Shown: positions 40,955 to 51,427, counted from the stretch's first letter. The stretch is DNA of 64,000 nt from Yponomeuta sedellus (GCA_934045075.1 OW203724.1:3424908-3488907); one strand, 5' to 3'. The notes: generated from the sequence alone by a model not told the origin. Made by a program: numbers and translations.

Positions 40955-41920
40955 CTAATTCAATAAACCATATTCATTCAGTTCCTCTATAATTGACAGT
41001 ATTTCATTATCAATTCCAGTGTTACCAGCATCGCGTGATGCAATCAATAGTTGTAACCTTTCCACTAACTCATTTGGATCATCCCAATAAATATAGTCCA
41101 CATTTCTCTTCCACTTTTTTAATGTTGGCAATCCTGAACCTGTAGGATGTTTTTCCGGAGTTTTGACAAAGTGAGGTTTTACGAATTCCAAATATTTCTT
41201 CCCTTTATTACTTTTTATTGGTTTACTTGGATCATTATCTCTTCTATGCACGTTTGTCTCCAAAAGAATTGACTTGTAGTTAAGTTTATCTTTCTCAGTT
41301 ATTAATGCTGAATCCGGTGATCGTTTTGTTATTAATTCTAACAAACCAGGAGTTTTATGGTAGTTATGTTTCCCTATTATAATGTTTTTATCTGTGATAG
41401 ATACTGTTGCTGACCCCATCATAATTTTGCCCTGAACATGACTAATACCAAAAGGTACGTTTTTAATGTATTCTGATGATAACGACCATGAGGAACAATC
41501 AGGATCACTGCTGACTGCTGAATATTCTGATATATTTTTGTCACCTTTGTAAGTGTTTTGTTTGTCATATTCTTTATCAGAAATTCCATCATCTGATTCC
41601 ACTGAGGGATCTACGCTTTGAGAAGGAGTTTGAAAATTATCAGATTTTCTATTCCTTTTCATCGTTTCATCTAAAGTACTCCAATCATATGGTTCATCTT
41701 CATTATAATCGTGAGGTAAGTCTTTAATATTTTCTTTCGGTATAGGTTTTACATTTTCTTTATGTTTGACTGCTTCACTTATTTGATTGAGGGGATTGAT
41801 AACTGGTTTAAAAATATTTTCTAGAGATTTTTCGTGATCGGATTCAACACATCGCATTTTCTTGAATTTCTTCTTCACTGTATCTGCAGCAAGAACAATT
41901 TGTTTTAATTGTTTATCCAT
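40955..41920 (-). CDS. DUF8207-type Polinton protein, copy a (321 aa)
   Basis: The larger paralogue. The start is taken at the ATG at 41920 (MDKQLKQIVLAADTVKKKFKK); the 12 upstream codons begin at TTG and overlap the predicted initiator. An N-terminal amphipathic/coiled-coil-like basic segment is followed by an acidic linker (about 60-150), then the shared core: VPFGISHVQGKIMMG, NIIIGKHNYHKTPGLLELITKRSPD, DKLNYKSILLETNVHRRDND, GKKYLEFVKP. It ends LQLLIASRDAGNTGIDNEI, matching copy b residue for residue in spacing. The tandem arrangement with separate promoters suggests a duplication followed by divergence. Function unknown; virion core or packaging accessory is speculation. Confidence 0.82.
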   Translation of the reverse strand: MDKQLKQIVLAADTVKKKFKKMRCVESDHEKSLENIFKPVINPLNQISEAVKHKENVKPIPKENIKDLPHDYNEDEPYDWSTLDETMKRNRKSDNFQTPSQSVDPSVESDDGISDKEYDKQNTYKGDKNISEYSAVSSDPDCSSWSLSSEYIKNVPFGISHVQGKIMMGSATVSITDKNIIIGKHNYHKTPGLLELITKRSPDSALITEKDKLNYKSILLETNVHRRDNDPSKPIKSNKGKKYLEFVKPHFVKTPEKHPTGSGLPTLKKWKRNVDYIYWDDPNELVERLQLLIASRDAGNTGIDNEILSIIEELNEYGLLN

Positions 41921-41960
41921 GTTAAATATAATCAATTTTGCTCCTCGTTTTAACAAGTTT

Positions 41961-42003
41961 ACTGATATGAATGCGAAAGTACCACGTGCTGCGTCCTTAT
42001 ATA
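41961..42003 (-). promoter_or_regulatory. Core promoter of DUF8207-type copy a (TATA plus initiator)
   Basis: The minus strand reads TATATAAGG (plus 41995-42003) and, about 30 bp on, TCAGT (plus 41961-41965). The poly-A tail of LINE-2 begins only about 20 bp upstream, so the LINE inserted just short of this promoter. Confidence 0.6.
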
Positions 42004-42288
42004 TTTTCTAGTTATGAATTAAATTTTTTTTTTTTTAATTTATTTATTTAAGGCACATAAGTGTAAATAGTTAAATTAAACAAATCAAAATCACAAAAAC
42101 CTGGGAGGTTTATGCGTGATTTTCGGAGTGCACTCTATACAATACACAACAGTTCATATTATATAATATGGTAATAAAACATTAAGTTCATTAACTTAAT
42201 CCCGGATTCACTTACTCGCTTAAGTAAGTGAATCCGGAATCAAGCTGATAATATGTGGTGCTTAAGAAGGTAAGTTCGAACGTTAGTT

Positions 42289-45231
42289 TTAGCTTAAGAG
42301 GTACTTTTTCAATATGAATCTACTCTTTTCGGGTTTTGATTCCAAATCACTTACTACACTATGAGGCAGTTCGTTTAAGATAACAGGTAGCAGGTAGTCT
42401 GTAGTACGCATACCATAAACATTGCGGTATTTTGGTGTTACAAAAGTAGGCAAATACAGTAGATGACGTAGTTGCTTAGAACGACTTCTCTTTTTTAAGT
42501 TTTTTATATTATTATTTTCTTCACATACTATAGCTATTTTAAATTTATCAAAAATATCACTTATTTTACAATAACTGAATAATCCAGCTTCGTCATCTCT
42601 ATATTTGGTCCTTATGTGGGTTGGTACAATATTTTTTAGAATTGTGCATTGAAGTTTATAAATCTTCTGAATATAGCTTTTATAGGAACGCCCATAACTA
42701 CTCAACCCATAACTGATGACAGAGTCTGCTAATGACAAGTACAGTAGTCTTATAATTTTATATGGTACTTTATATTTTAGTATAGTTAATTTAGCAAGTA
42801 TGGATCTCAATTTTTGACATATATATTCAATGTGGGGACCCCAGTTAAAGTTTTTGTCTATGATCAGACCTAGATATTTGTGCTTATCAGTTAGCTCAAG
42901 TGTGCCACAATTACATTTAACTACATTGTTTTGATGCAAGCATGAGTGATCATGGGCAACTATGAAGGGTTCTGAGGGTGCTTTTAGGTATGGAGACCTA
43001 ATGTGTATTAATTTGGTTTTTTGTGCGTTAATGACTAGGCCTACATCGTGAGCCCACTTACACAACTGGTCGTAATTATATTGGAGTATTTTTTGAGCTA
43101 CATTAACATTTTTGTTAGCAGATATTAAACAAGTGTCATCAGCAAACTGGTACACCGAACACCCCTGAAATATATTACACATATCGTTAACATACAGCAA
43201 GTACTCTGTTGGGCCGATTATAGACCCCTGTGCGGTGCCTTTCTCCGTGGATAAAGGGTCACTATATCCACCTGCTATTTTGACAGAAGTCACCCTATTT
43301 GTATGATAGTCTTTGAACCATTCCAAGAAGGGTCCCTGTATACCATTTTGCTGTAACTTCATGTAAAGTGTTTCATAATTTAAGGTGTCGAATGCTTTAC
43401 TAAAATCTATGAAAATTGCGAGGACATGGTTTTTAGAGTCTAGGTGACTGCTAATCTCATTAGTGAATTTAGATAACAATTGTGTTGTATTTTTGTTTTT
43501 TTGAAAGCCGAATTGATTAGGATTAATAATGTTATTTTTTGTAAGGTATTTTTGAATTTCGTGGCCTAGGTATTTCTCTATTATTTTATCTATACATGAT
43601 AAAATAGTTATCGGTCTATAATTGTTAATGTCGGAATAGCTGCCTTGTTTAAATATAGGCCTGATTAATCCAACTTTTAGTTGATCTGGGTAAAGTTTAT
43701 TCACAATACATGCATTAATCAGGTGTGAGATAACGGGGGTAATTTTAGGAATTATACATTTTATGTCTTTTGCTCTTATGCCATCCGTACCTGGGCTTTT
43801 TTTATCATTTAGGTGCCTGATTATTGTATGTATAACATCACAGTTAGCTTTATATAATTTCATGGATAATTGGGGTCGGTTAACATAAGTTTCGCTGTCT
43901 AATATAGGCACATTACATGAGGTTGATAGGTTTCTTACATTGTTTTTAAATTCTGTTGCAAATAGGTTAGAAGTTACAGTAGGTTCAGTTTTAAAATGTT
44001 TATTAATTACATCATCAATAGATTTTATAATTTTACCACATAATCTGTTTACAATTTCCCACATTTTCTTAGAGTTCTTGAAGTTTTTACAAATTTCCTT
44101 TTTATTATAATTATTTTTGACATTATTAATGTGTTTGTTAGTTTTATTTCTATAAGAGTTATATAGTAGTCTATTGCATAAATTTTTTTCATCTCTTTTC
44201 CATATATCAAATAACTCATCCCTTTTTTTACACATGTATATAATTCTTTTACTTAACCATTTACAAGATTTTCGTTTGCTTAAATTAATATTAACAATAG
44301 ATTTACTTTTTTCGTAAGCATTTGAAAACCTACAAATAATAAAATTAAGAATATCGGTGGGGTTGACGAGGCTAAGGGCCTCTGACCAATCAGTCTTACA
44401 AAGTTCACTTTTAACTTTATCATTATTTATTTGTGATACAGATTTGAATATGTTACAGTGAAATGATTCTTCGAGTAATGCTAAGCCTGTTATAAAATGG
44501 TCTGCCAAGGCATTGTTTACAACTGCCGTGTGTATATCTTGCTTAATAGGATGGCCTACAGGGGTGCGAATGAATATGTGATCAATACATGACTTAGTGA
44601 TGAGGTCACCTTTTTTTTCAATTCGTGTATATTGATTAATGCCACTCTCTAGGCCATGCTCATATAAACAATTCAAATACTGAGTCACTATAGAATCTTA
44701 GGTATTTTTAAGATCTAGGTTAATGTCCCCCATAATTACATAATTAACTTTGGGAGAATGTAAAGATAGCACACGAGAGAGCTCTTTGACAAAGAGGTTT
44801 TTATTGAAATTGGGAGGCCGGTATATTGCACATAGTATTGTCTTGTAGCCATAGCTAGTCTCTAGTTCACCTTGAATACATTCATAGTTAAAAGTACAAG
44901 TTTGCAGTCTAGTGAATTTCACACTTTTGTGAGTATATATTATGATGCCTCCACCTTTTTTGTTGGTTCTTAGCTCTGTATTCATTTCATAGTTGTCTAG
45001 TTCAAACAGGTTCTTACAATTTTCCGTGATATTGGCTTCGCTGATTACAATAACTTGTATTAGACGAGTACTACATTCTACGAGCAACTCCAACTGTGAG
45101 AAGTTTTGAATCATTGATCTGATGTTTACATGAAGCATTAAAAGATTGTTATGTTGTGATGATAATCCATCGGTGAAGTCATTCCATGTTGGTACGTTTG
45201 CTTCATTAATATCTGAGGCGTAATAATCCAT
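42289..45231 (-). pseudogene. LINE-2 ORF2: endonuclease plus reverse transcriptase, one in-frame stop
   Basis: The frame starts at the ATG at 45231 (MDYYASDINEAN) with the endonuclease domain (LLMLHVNIRSM, VISEANIT, YVIMGDINLD). A TAA at 44698-44700 falls just after the GDINLD motif; the same frame resumes immediately (DSIVTQYLN) and runs 799 codons to 42289. Reverse transcriptase motifs are intact: SPGTDGIRAKDIK, QFGFQKNKNTT, FIDFSKAFDTLN, GTAQGSIIGPTEYLL, YQFADDTCL. A C-terminal region with YKLQCTILKNI follows. A single nonsense substitution would explain the break, so this copy is probably inactive although otherwise well preserved. Confidence 0.87.
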
Positions 45232-45287
45232 CAGGACTTCTTAAAAAATTGACATGATAAGTGCCGGGGAAAAGAGAAAAAAAAGTC

Positions 45288-46280
45288 TTACTTGGAGAAC
45301 TCCGCTGCCAGCATTTCAATGTCCTTTATGCATTTAATGCTATGAGTTTTTTCTTTCTCACATTTGCGTATGAGAATAGACCCATTTTTTATCCACACAA
45401 ACTTACACAGTGAGGTTTGCTTCAGTACTTGTTTGGCTTTCCATAGCAGATAGGCAACACTTGGTGTTAGGCATTCACGTAGGTATATACGAGTATCATA
45501 TTGTTTCCCCAGATCCTTCTGTGTGAGTTGGATACTACGTGCAGCCTCCATCCACTGCTCTCTCTGTCCATCCCGCATTACAACAACAATAGCTGAGTTT
45601 TGGTCATCAGTTTTGCCAGATTGACGAGTTTTCCTCTTTCTGTAAGCTTTCACCACATCACTGGAGTTTTGCTGTAGTTTTACTGAGATTTTTTCAACGA
45701 TCTGTGTTATGTTCTCATTCTCATCCTCTTGTATGCCACTTATTTCCATCTGGTTAGCTACCTGTCCTTGCTCCAGGGCATTGACCTTCTGTTCGAGAGC
45801 ATCGATTTTAAGATTGAAGTTCTTACATGTATTCCTTAGGTCCTTGCATTGGTTCTCAAGCATTTTGTTGTTTTCTTCGTACCTTTTAACCTGCTCCTCG
45901 TAATCATCAATTTTTTTTGAATAAAAACTGAGGCTTTGCTGAAGCTCTTGTCTCAGAATCTCACGGATTTCTTTCCTTACATCCTTCAAAATCTTGGAGG
46001 AAACCTGTTCCTGGGTCACATTTGAGAGTGATTCTACATCAGTGTTCTCTTCTTCCTCGGGATCCGGCAAAATGCATGACAAGCGTTTTTGCTTGGCGTT
46101 TCCAGAACATGCACGACATTTCCAGTCGACAGAGTCTGTTGACACGAGCGTGCTTAGTTGCTCCATAGTAACTGAAGCACACTTTCCATTGCCATGATGC
46201 CACTTGCTACATTTACCGCATTGTATGCCTGGATTAGTTTTAGTAACTGCCCTGGCGCATACTGCGCACTTGACCGCCAT
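45288..46280 (-). CDS. LINE-2 ORF1: PHD-like finger, coiled coil, FP25-like C-terminal domain
   Basis: RNA-binding ORF1 of the LINE, 330 aa. The N-terminus has a Cys/His finger with PHD spacing (CAVCARAV, CGKCSKWHHGNGKC, WKCRAC; residues 5-58). A long coiled coil follows (about 100-185, including YEEQVKRYEENNKMLENQ). The C-terminal domain (about 190-330, VVKAYRKRKTR...YLRECLTPSVAYLLWKAKQ...FVWIKNGSILIRK) resembles the domain shared by many insect LINE ORF1 proteins and the baculovirus FP25K family. A start ATG in good context is at 46280; ORF2 begins 56 bp after the stop. No break seen. Confidence 0.8.
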   Translation of the reverse strand: MAVKCAVCARAVTKTNPGIQCGKCSKWHHGNGKCASVTMEQLSTLVSTDSVDWKCRACSGNAKQKRLSCILPDPEEEENTDVESLSNVTQEQVSSKILKDVRKEIREILRQELQQSLSFYSKKIDDYEEQVKRYEENNKMLENQCKDLRNTCKNFNLKIDALEQKVNALEQGQVANQMEISGIQEDENENITQIVEKISVKLQQNSSDVVKAYRKRKTRQSGKTDDQNSAIVVVMRDGQREQWMEAARSIQLTQKDLGKQYDTRIYLRECLTPSVAYLLWKAKQVLKQTSLCKFVWIKNGSILIRKCEKEKTHSIKCIKDIEMLAAEFSK

Positions 46281-46358
46281 TTTCAGTATAAATTAGAGGT
46301 TATGCGCAGTGCAATGTCAAACACCGTTCCGTTTCGCACCTAGCGAGCAACTGAATAC

Positions 46359-46406
46359 TACGAAATACTACGAATACTACGAATGTAGTATTCGTAGTAT
46401 TTCGTA
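46359..46406. repeat. 22-bp perfect hairpin in a TACTACGAA repeat
   Basis: Arms 46359-46380 and 46385-46406 are exact reverse complements with a GAAT loop. Both are built from short tactacgaa units. It lies at the 5' edge of LINE-2 and abuts the last codons of the ATPase frame. Confidence 0.85.
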
Positions 46407-47099
46407 CTAAATACTACTAAATACTACGAATGTGTCAAATTGCTTACGATAGCAACCTTTGTTTTTCTCACAATCTTTATTTATTACTAAATAGTTGTAA
46501 GGCTCACTCCATATTGTTGCGCACAATTTCTGAAATTCATGCCAAGACATATCTGTGCTAACATGTTCATCATATGCGTGACGCAAGTTAATGTCATCTT
46601 GTTTGAAGAGAACAATCAGGTTTGCATTATCTCTAACAAGTTGTTTCGGTATTTTGGTGTAAGTTTGGTTTAAATAAAAGCTATCAATATTTTTGTGTCT
46701 ACCCATTGCAAAATAATCACGCATGTTGTTTTGATTTTCACATGCGACATCATCAAATATTATTATAGAATTAGATTTTGCTTCATTTGTACTGAGAACT
46801 TGCTGATTTGCATGAAACTTCATGAAAGATACACCTGGTACTAATCTCAAAACATTTTCAAGAAAAGCATATTTTGGTTGATGTAAAGTTTTTGAATACA
46901 CATAAACGTTTTTATAGCGTAGACCATTTTTATGCAAAAGAAGTCCAATCATTAGGTTAGTTTTGCCGCAATTAGATGGACCACAGATAATGCATCTGAT
47001 AGAATTAGGTAGAAGAGATCCATGCCGAAATGGTTGTTGTAATTCCGTAGGACATAACAAGTTGCAACGTAATGTTTTTTTTTGTTTTAAGAATTTCAT
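46407..47099 (-). CDS. FtsK/HerA-type genome-packaging ATPase, 230 aa
   Basis: Pumps DNA into preformed capsids in viruses of this lineage. Walker A CGPSNCGKT (about 39-47) and Walker B SIIIFDDV (D116, D117) are present. The family signature follows: YFAMGRHKNIDSFYLNQTYTKIPKQLVRDNANLIVLFKQ, with the sensor/arginine region. The ATG at 47097-47099 lies about 160 bp inside the right TIR. The C-terminus (FDTFVVFSSI) runs into repeat-like sequence of the LINE-2 5' end, so the native last few residues may be replaced. Otherwise the frame is complete and the protein may still fold. Confidence 0.9.
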   Translation of the reverse strand: MKFLKQKKTLRCNLLCPTELQQPFRHGSLLPNSIRCIICGPSNCGKTNLMIGLLLHKNGLRYKNVYVYSKTLHQPKYAFLENVLRLVPGVSFMKFHANQQVLSTNEAKSNSIIIFDDVACENQNNMRDYFAMGRHKNIDSFYLNQTYTKIPKQLVRDNANLIVLFKQDDINLRHAYDEHVSTDMSWHEFQKLCATIWSEPYNYLVINKDCEKNKGCYRKQFDTFVVFSSI

Positions 47100-47127
47100 T
47101 CTAATTGAAACAAGAAGCGTTTTATTT

Positions 47128-47147
47128 GAGGATCGACCTCAAACTAA
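47128..47147. promoter_or_regulatory. Short inverted repeat upstream of the ATPase gene
   Basis: tttgagg and cctcaaa flank a 5-base centre about 30-50 bp upstream of the ATPase ATG. It could be an operator-like or hairpin element; nothing else supports a role. Confidence 0.25.
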
Positions 47148-47259
47148 AAAAATCTTTCGTCGTTGTAGTATTTAAGAAAAAAATTATCTAGGTAAAACAA
47201 TGCCTGAACGCATGTGGAATTTTTTTGGTTTAACTTCGAAATTATTATCCGCAATAGGA

Positions 47260-47384
47260 ATTATCGAGTTGACCAACGTAGTTATTGGGCATGTTGGATC
47301 GCCTTTTTTGGCATCGAGTGAACGGCGGAGCCGTGAGCGTGATGACGAAAAATGGTGATCCAGAATGCCCAATAACTACCTACT
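47260..47384 (-). repeat. Polinton right terminal inverted repeat
   Basis: Reverse-complement partner of 22513-22638. It has the same internal near-palindrome with agttattggg and cccaataact arms. The packaging ATPase gene starts about 160 bp inside this end. Confidence 0.93.
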
Positions 47385-47390
47385 GTTATG
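47385..47390. repeat. Right target-site duplication GTTATG
   Basis: Exact copy of 22507-22512, immediately after the terminal CT of the Polinton. It is followed by tatgtatgtaa, the tetranucleotide tail of the interrupted RTE-like LINE. Confidence 0.93.
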
Positions 47391-48204
47391 TATGTATGTA
47401 ATTTTTATTTTGCTGTGTCGTCTTTATCTACGAAACCCACAGACAAATTTAAAGTTGATTAAGGACAACATAATGCCACCTGTGGGTCAAATACACTAGA
47501 AAGTCGTTGAGTACCACGAGGGTACAATACATTTTGTATACTCATGAAAATGTACTCAAGATTCTGTAGCGCGTCGAGCATGTTTGTGGAGGCAAAGGTT
47601 CCTTTGCAGTCCTGCTGTCACGAATCGCATCTTTCTGGTCTAGGCTATGTGAGACCAAGAATGAAATCCTGTAAGCCACTGATAGTCACTGGATCTCTGT
47701 GCAGATGAGCGCGAACCACAAGTAGTAGTTAGACTTTAAGTAATTTGTCTTACCTTTATTGTTTAGATTTTAGTTATTTGTAATAATTATTTGTACATGG
47801 GTCCCTTTGCCTGAAATAAATAACTATTATTTTATTTATTATTATAATTTGTCAAAAGTTAAGCAGAATGTCTGGATCAATATTATGAATTTGAAATTAA
47901 TCACTTGTGTGTTCGAAAGAGACCACCATTAGTACATGATATAGTGGCGAGCACATATCAACTCTTCCCGCGCACTACATACTCCGTCATTCTTGAATCA
48001 CGCAAGCAAAATGTTTCGCATGACATACTCGTACCATAAATACAACGTCGACGAACAACAGGCAGACCGGCCGTCCCCAGGCAAACAATCTGCCTGGTGG
48101 GAAATTTCAGTTTACAGTGGAAGAGCACGCTTTTCCCAAAAATATAATTATAAGTAATACAACGCTGTCTTTTTCATAAAAAAATATATCTCATTCCGAG
48201 TTAT
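47391..48204. other. RTE tail, then unassigned
   Basis: The first bases are the tatgtatgtaa tail. Nothing further is recognised. Confidence 0.35.
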
Positions 48205-48480
48205 AATAATGCAGCCTTACGTCCCACTGTGAGGCACAGGCCTTCTCTCGGAGTAAGAGTATGGTCTTAAACACCACGCGTGCCCACTGCGGATTGGCAA
48301 TTTCATGCGCTGAGGTATCAGAACACCTCTGACACTCAGGTTTCATCACGGACAGCGGGTGGTATTGCTACAGCTTTACAAATATACGTAACATAGAAAA
48401 CAAAGTCATCGGTACATGCCGGGATTCGAACCCATGACCACCCGGCATGAGAAGCCGGCGTTCTACTGCTCCACTACCAC
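48205..48480 (-). repeat. tRNA-derived SINE, near full length
   Basis: The minus strand begins with a tRNA-like head (gtggtagtggagcagtagaa; B box ggttcgaatcc) and continues into the body with cagtgggacgtaaggctgc at the end. Confidence 0.7.
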
Positions 48481-48717
48481 CACTTTTTTCTGAGTTAGAT
48501 CCGCGTAATAGGAGATTGTTAACCGAGGGTGGAAAGTATCTAGACTAGTATCTAGAAAGTATCTAGACGGCTATACTCCGAGTAGGAATTGATTCTTTTA
48601 CCCGTGTTAAACACTCTACTTTTCATTTAGAATATGAGGAAAATAAATACTCATTATTAATAAATATTCAAATCTTAGCATAAAAGTTTTCTTTACCTAT
48701 TTTTTTTAATTCCATCA

Positions 48718-49521
48718 CTGGTCATCAGACCGCCAAATCTTTGGCTGTAAAAAGTGACAGTGAAATTAAATACTTTAAAAAACCTATTAAACTATTAAAA
48801 AACCTACCCTTATACTATTTTTATTTTTAATGCACTAACCCGTGCTAAGGATAAATTTAAAAACCACCCATGCCGGGACTCGAACCCGCGACTCTTCTTT
48901 ACACTATTCTCTGTACGTAATACAGAGAATAGTGTAAAGAGGTTCGAAATTTCACTGATGCCGGTGAGTCGCCCATTGGCTCAATTGGTAGAGCGCTGGC
49001 ACGGATAGCCAGAGGTTACGGGTTCGAATCCCGGCATGGGTGAAATTTTTAGCCTCTAAATAGGTTTTTAAATTTGTCCTTAGCACGGGTTAGTGCATTA
49101 AAAATAAAAATTGTATAATCATGTGGGTACAGTGATATCGTTCCGATGTAAAACCTAACTGCAAAGTAGGTAGTCGGGGCTGTAAGTGATGCAATTTGCT
49201 TAAGCCAGATGTCGCTGCCTGTACGTAATACAGAGAATAGTGTAAAGAGGTTCGAAATTTCACTGATGCCGGTGAGTCGCCCATTGGCTCAATTGGTAGA
49301 GCGCTGGCACGGATAGCCAGAGGTTACGGGTTCGAATCCTGGCATGGGTGAAATTTTAAGCCTCTAAATAGGTTTTTAAATTTTTCCTTAGCACGGGTTA
49401 GTGCAGTAAAAATAAAAATAGTATAAGGGTAGGTTTTTTAATAGTTTAATAGGTTTTTTAAAGTATTTAATTTCACTGTCACTTTTTACAGCCAAAGATT
49501 TGGAGGTCTGATGATGACCAG
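48718..49521. repeat. Inverted repeat with about 150-bp arms around 313-family units
   Basis: Left arm 48718-48865 and right arm 49371-49521 are reverse complements with few differences, including aatctttggctgtaaaaagt. Between them are a 21-bp hairpin (ctctttacactattctctgta, 48891-48942) and two plus-oriented 313 units. Confidence 0.88.
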
Positions 49522-50754
49522 CTCAAGGACACCCAGATCTAAGGCACCGTTGCACCTAGAAACCTGGAATAAAAGTTTAAATGTATAGTTTCATTATCAC
49601 TTGCTACACTAAGAAAATTAAGTGTCAGATGACGAGTAGCCCAATAACACGTAGATGTAAGGTAGGTACCGTTGCAAATATAAATCCACGATTTAAGTCA
49701 AAATACACAATTTTACTGTCGTGGTTATTAGTCCCTTAATAAAAATATACTGTAGGCACGCGTAGTTATTAAATTTGTTTGTTATTTGTTATTTACTAAA
49801 AAAACGTGAAATAATTTTTTCAATAAAAATAAATAAAACCGCTTTCTGTACCCCGAGCATCTTGGATACTCAGGTCCACTCACGATGTTTTTCTTTCACG
49901 TTAGAAAACAAAGTCATTAGTACATTGAATTCGATTCCACGGTATCCGTAATTCAGATTACCATAATACCCTAAGAAAATGTCCCGGTAGATAAGGTAGG
50001 TAACTGCCTCATTTAAAATCACCGCTCTGTACCTCTAATATAAAGTGCTCCAGTTTTTCAAGTAACTCGTTCAGAGTTAACGCTCCCGCCCTCGCCTTTG
50101 GTGCAAATGACCATATAAATCATAGTGAGTGACGTAAAATTGGCATTTCGAAGTCATAAATCAAACGTGAATACATCTACTTACGACCACCGAACAAATT
50201 TTGACAAGCCACTTTAGCTACACACGACTCCCAAAAGAGGTCCCCACATGCATTGAAATTCCGAGGTAGGAACACATAATATCGACCTTACTACACTCCT
50301 AACAGTTACTTATGGTAACATAAGGTAACAAATAGATTATATTGATTAACAGACGCCGCGCCGGACTGTAAATCTGTCTTGTGTTAAGACGATTCGAGGT
50401 GCTAACTAACGCCACCAATGGAAAAAAATATTACTTGTTTTAGAAAACATAAAAACGTATGTTATTATCTAAAAGTGAACATGAGAAATCTTAACAACTG
50501 TGAAAATTATTTTTAAAACCTACAAACGTTTTTTTTCCGTTGGTAGATAGCATAATTTACCGCCATAATCTGCAATTTATAAGTCTCTCTTCTTACAACG
50601 TGTTGCAGTTGGTCAGGTTTAATTTGCTGTTCTTGGACTTACACGTCTGCTTACACGACTTGCAGTGTCTGTACAAAGCAGCAGCACGCTTTGTACAGAT
50701 ACTTCATCACCTCACGTATTGCCAATCACTATGGTGTCGTTACAGCGATTCCAA
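49522..50754. other. Unassigned
   Basis: A SINE-like remnant at 49860-49940 (cactcacgatgtttttctttc). No gene. Confidence 0.3.
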
Positions 50755-51050
50755 GACGGCCATAGAGTCTAATACTTACATAGTTTTGGAATAGAATTAT
50801 ACAAGCACGTCAATGGTTGATATTTGCCTCAATTTGGTAGTCTAAAAAGCAATAGCACTATAATGCCATTCCAAGGATATATTAATATAATGCCAATTAA
50901 ATAGGGATCTCTCGCGAAGAAGATCGAATCGCGCGAGGCGCCGAGTTAAGTAGCACGGGTAATACCATTGCAATGCGATTGGTTATTAGACTACCGATAG
51001 TGCGAATGCAACGACCATTACCAGACTAATATGACTCTATTGATTGTTCA
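50755..51050 (+). repeat. 270-bp dispersed repeat, copy 1
   Basis: Landmarks tttgcctcaatttggtagtc, tctctcgcgaagaagatcga, gagttaagtagcacgggt. Other copies at 54480-54740 (minus) and 58275-58547 (plus). The ends (agagtctaata / tatgactct) hint at short inverted termini. Confidence 0.75.
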
Positions 51051-51427
51051 ATAGATTTACAGTCTATGCATTTTAGAAACTAGCCCCCCGGGCTCGACAA
51101 ATGTCACAAATGCCTGGCATCAAAGTCAGTCAATTTTTATCGTCTTAAAACCGGCTCGGGATTTGATGCGACACGGTTTTAGAATAAATGTATAGCTCTG
51201 TTAATTAAGAACCAAAGGTCGATGTGGGTACCCGTGTTCGAATAACGAAGAGTGATGCATTATTGAAAATGTCTTGTTATACAGAATATTTTAACTATGA
51301 CGCCAACTCTTCATAAACATAATTACCTCCACCAAACACAGTCACATGTCCTGGTCCCAAACTAGAATACTCTATGATATGATTACCAGTCAATTATATC
51401 ACAAATATTAGGTTGTAAAATATTTAG

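Larger units (their letters stand above)
42021..46430 (-). mobile_element. LINE-2: second CR1/Jockey-like non-LTR retrotransposon
   Basis: Near full length: 5'-UTR with a 22-bp hairpin, ORF1 with PHD-like finger, ORF2 with one in-frame stop, a 3'-UTR of about 270 bp and an A-rich tail (plus T-run from 42021). It sits between the end of the packaging ATPase gene and the promoter of DUF8207-type copy a. The last residues of the ATPase frame are encoded by LINE 5' sequence. The exact 5' junction (46410-46440) and a target duplication are not certain. Confidence 0.82.
22513..47384. mobile_element. Polinton/Maverick (adintovirus-like) element, 24.9 kb, with TIRs and 6-bp TSD
   Basis: The element starts with AGTAGG and ends with CCTACT, the AG...CT ends expected of Polintons, and is bounded by direct GTTATG copies at 22507-22512 and 47385-47390. 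Inside are the diagnostic gene families: protein-primed PolB, FtsK/HerA-type packaging ATPase, retroviral-type integrase (C-terminal half only), adenain-like protease, PLA2/pVI-like protein, penton-like and major capsid proteins, plus a DUF8207-type pair. Removing two LINE insertions (about 4.2 and 4.4 kb) leaves roughly 16 kb, a normal Polinton size. The element carries a captured intron-bearing gene fragment between the left end and PolB. Virion genes are partly broken, so this copy is probably a decaying insertion. The identity and boundaries come directly from the sequence; the family assignment is by protein motifs. Confidence 0.95.

Noticed and set aside
26514..47099. Bracovirus/polydnavirus or large nucleocytoplasmic virus insertion
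   Set aside because: Gene set (protein-primed PolB, adenain-like protease, PLA2, packaging ATPase, integrase) plus TIR and 6-bp TSD fit a Polinton/adintovirus, not those groups.
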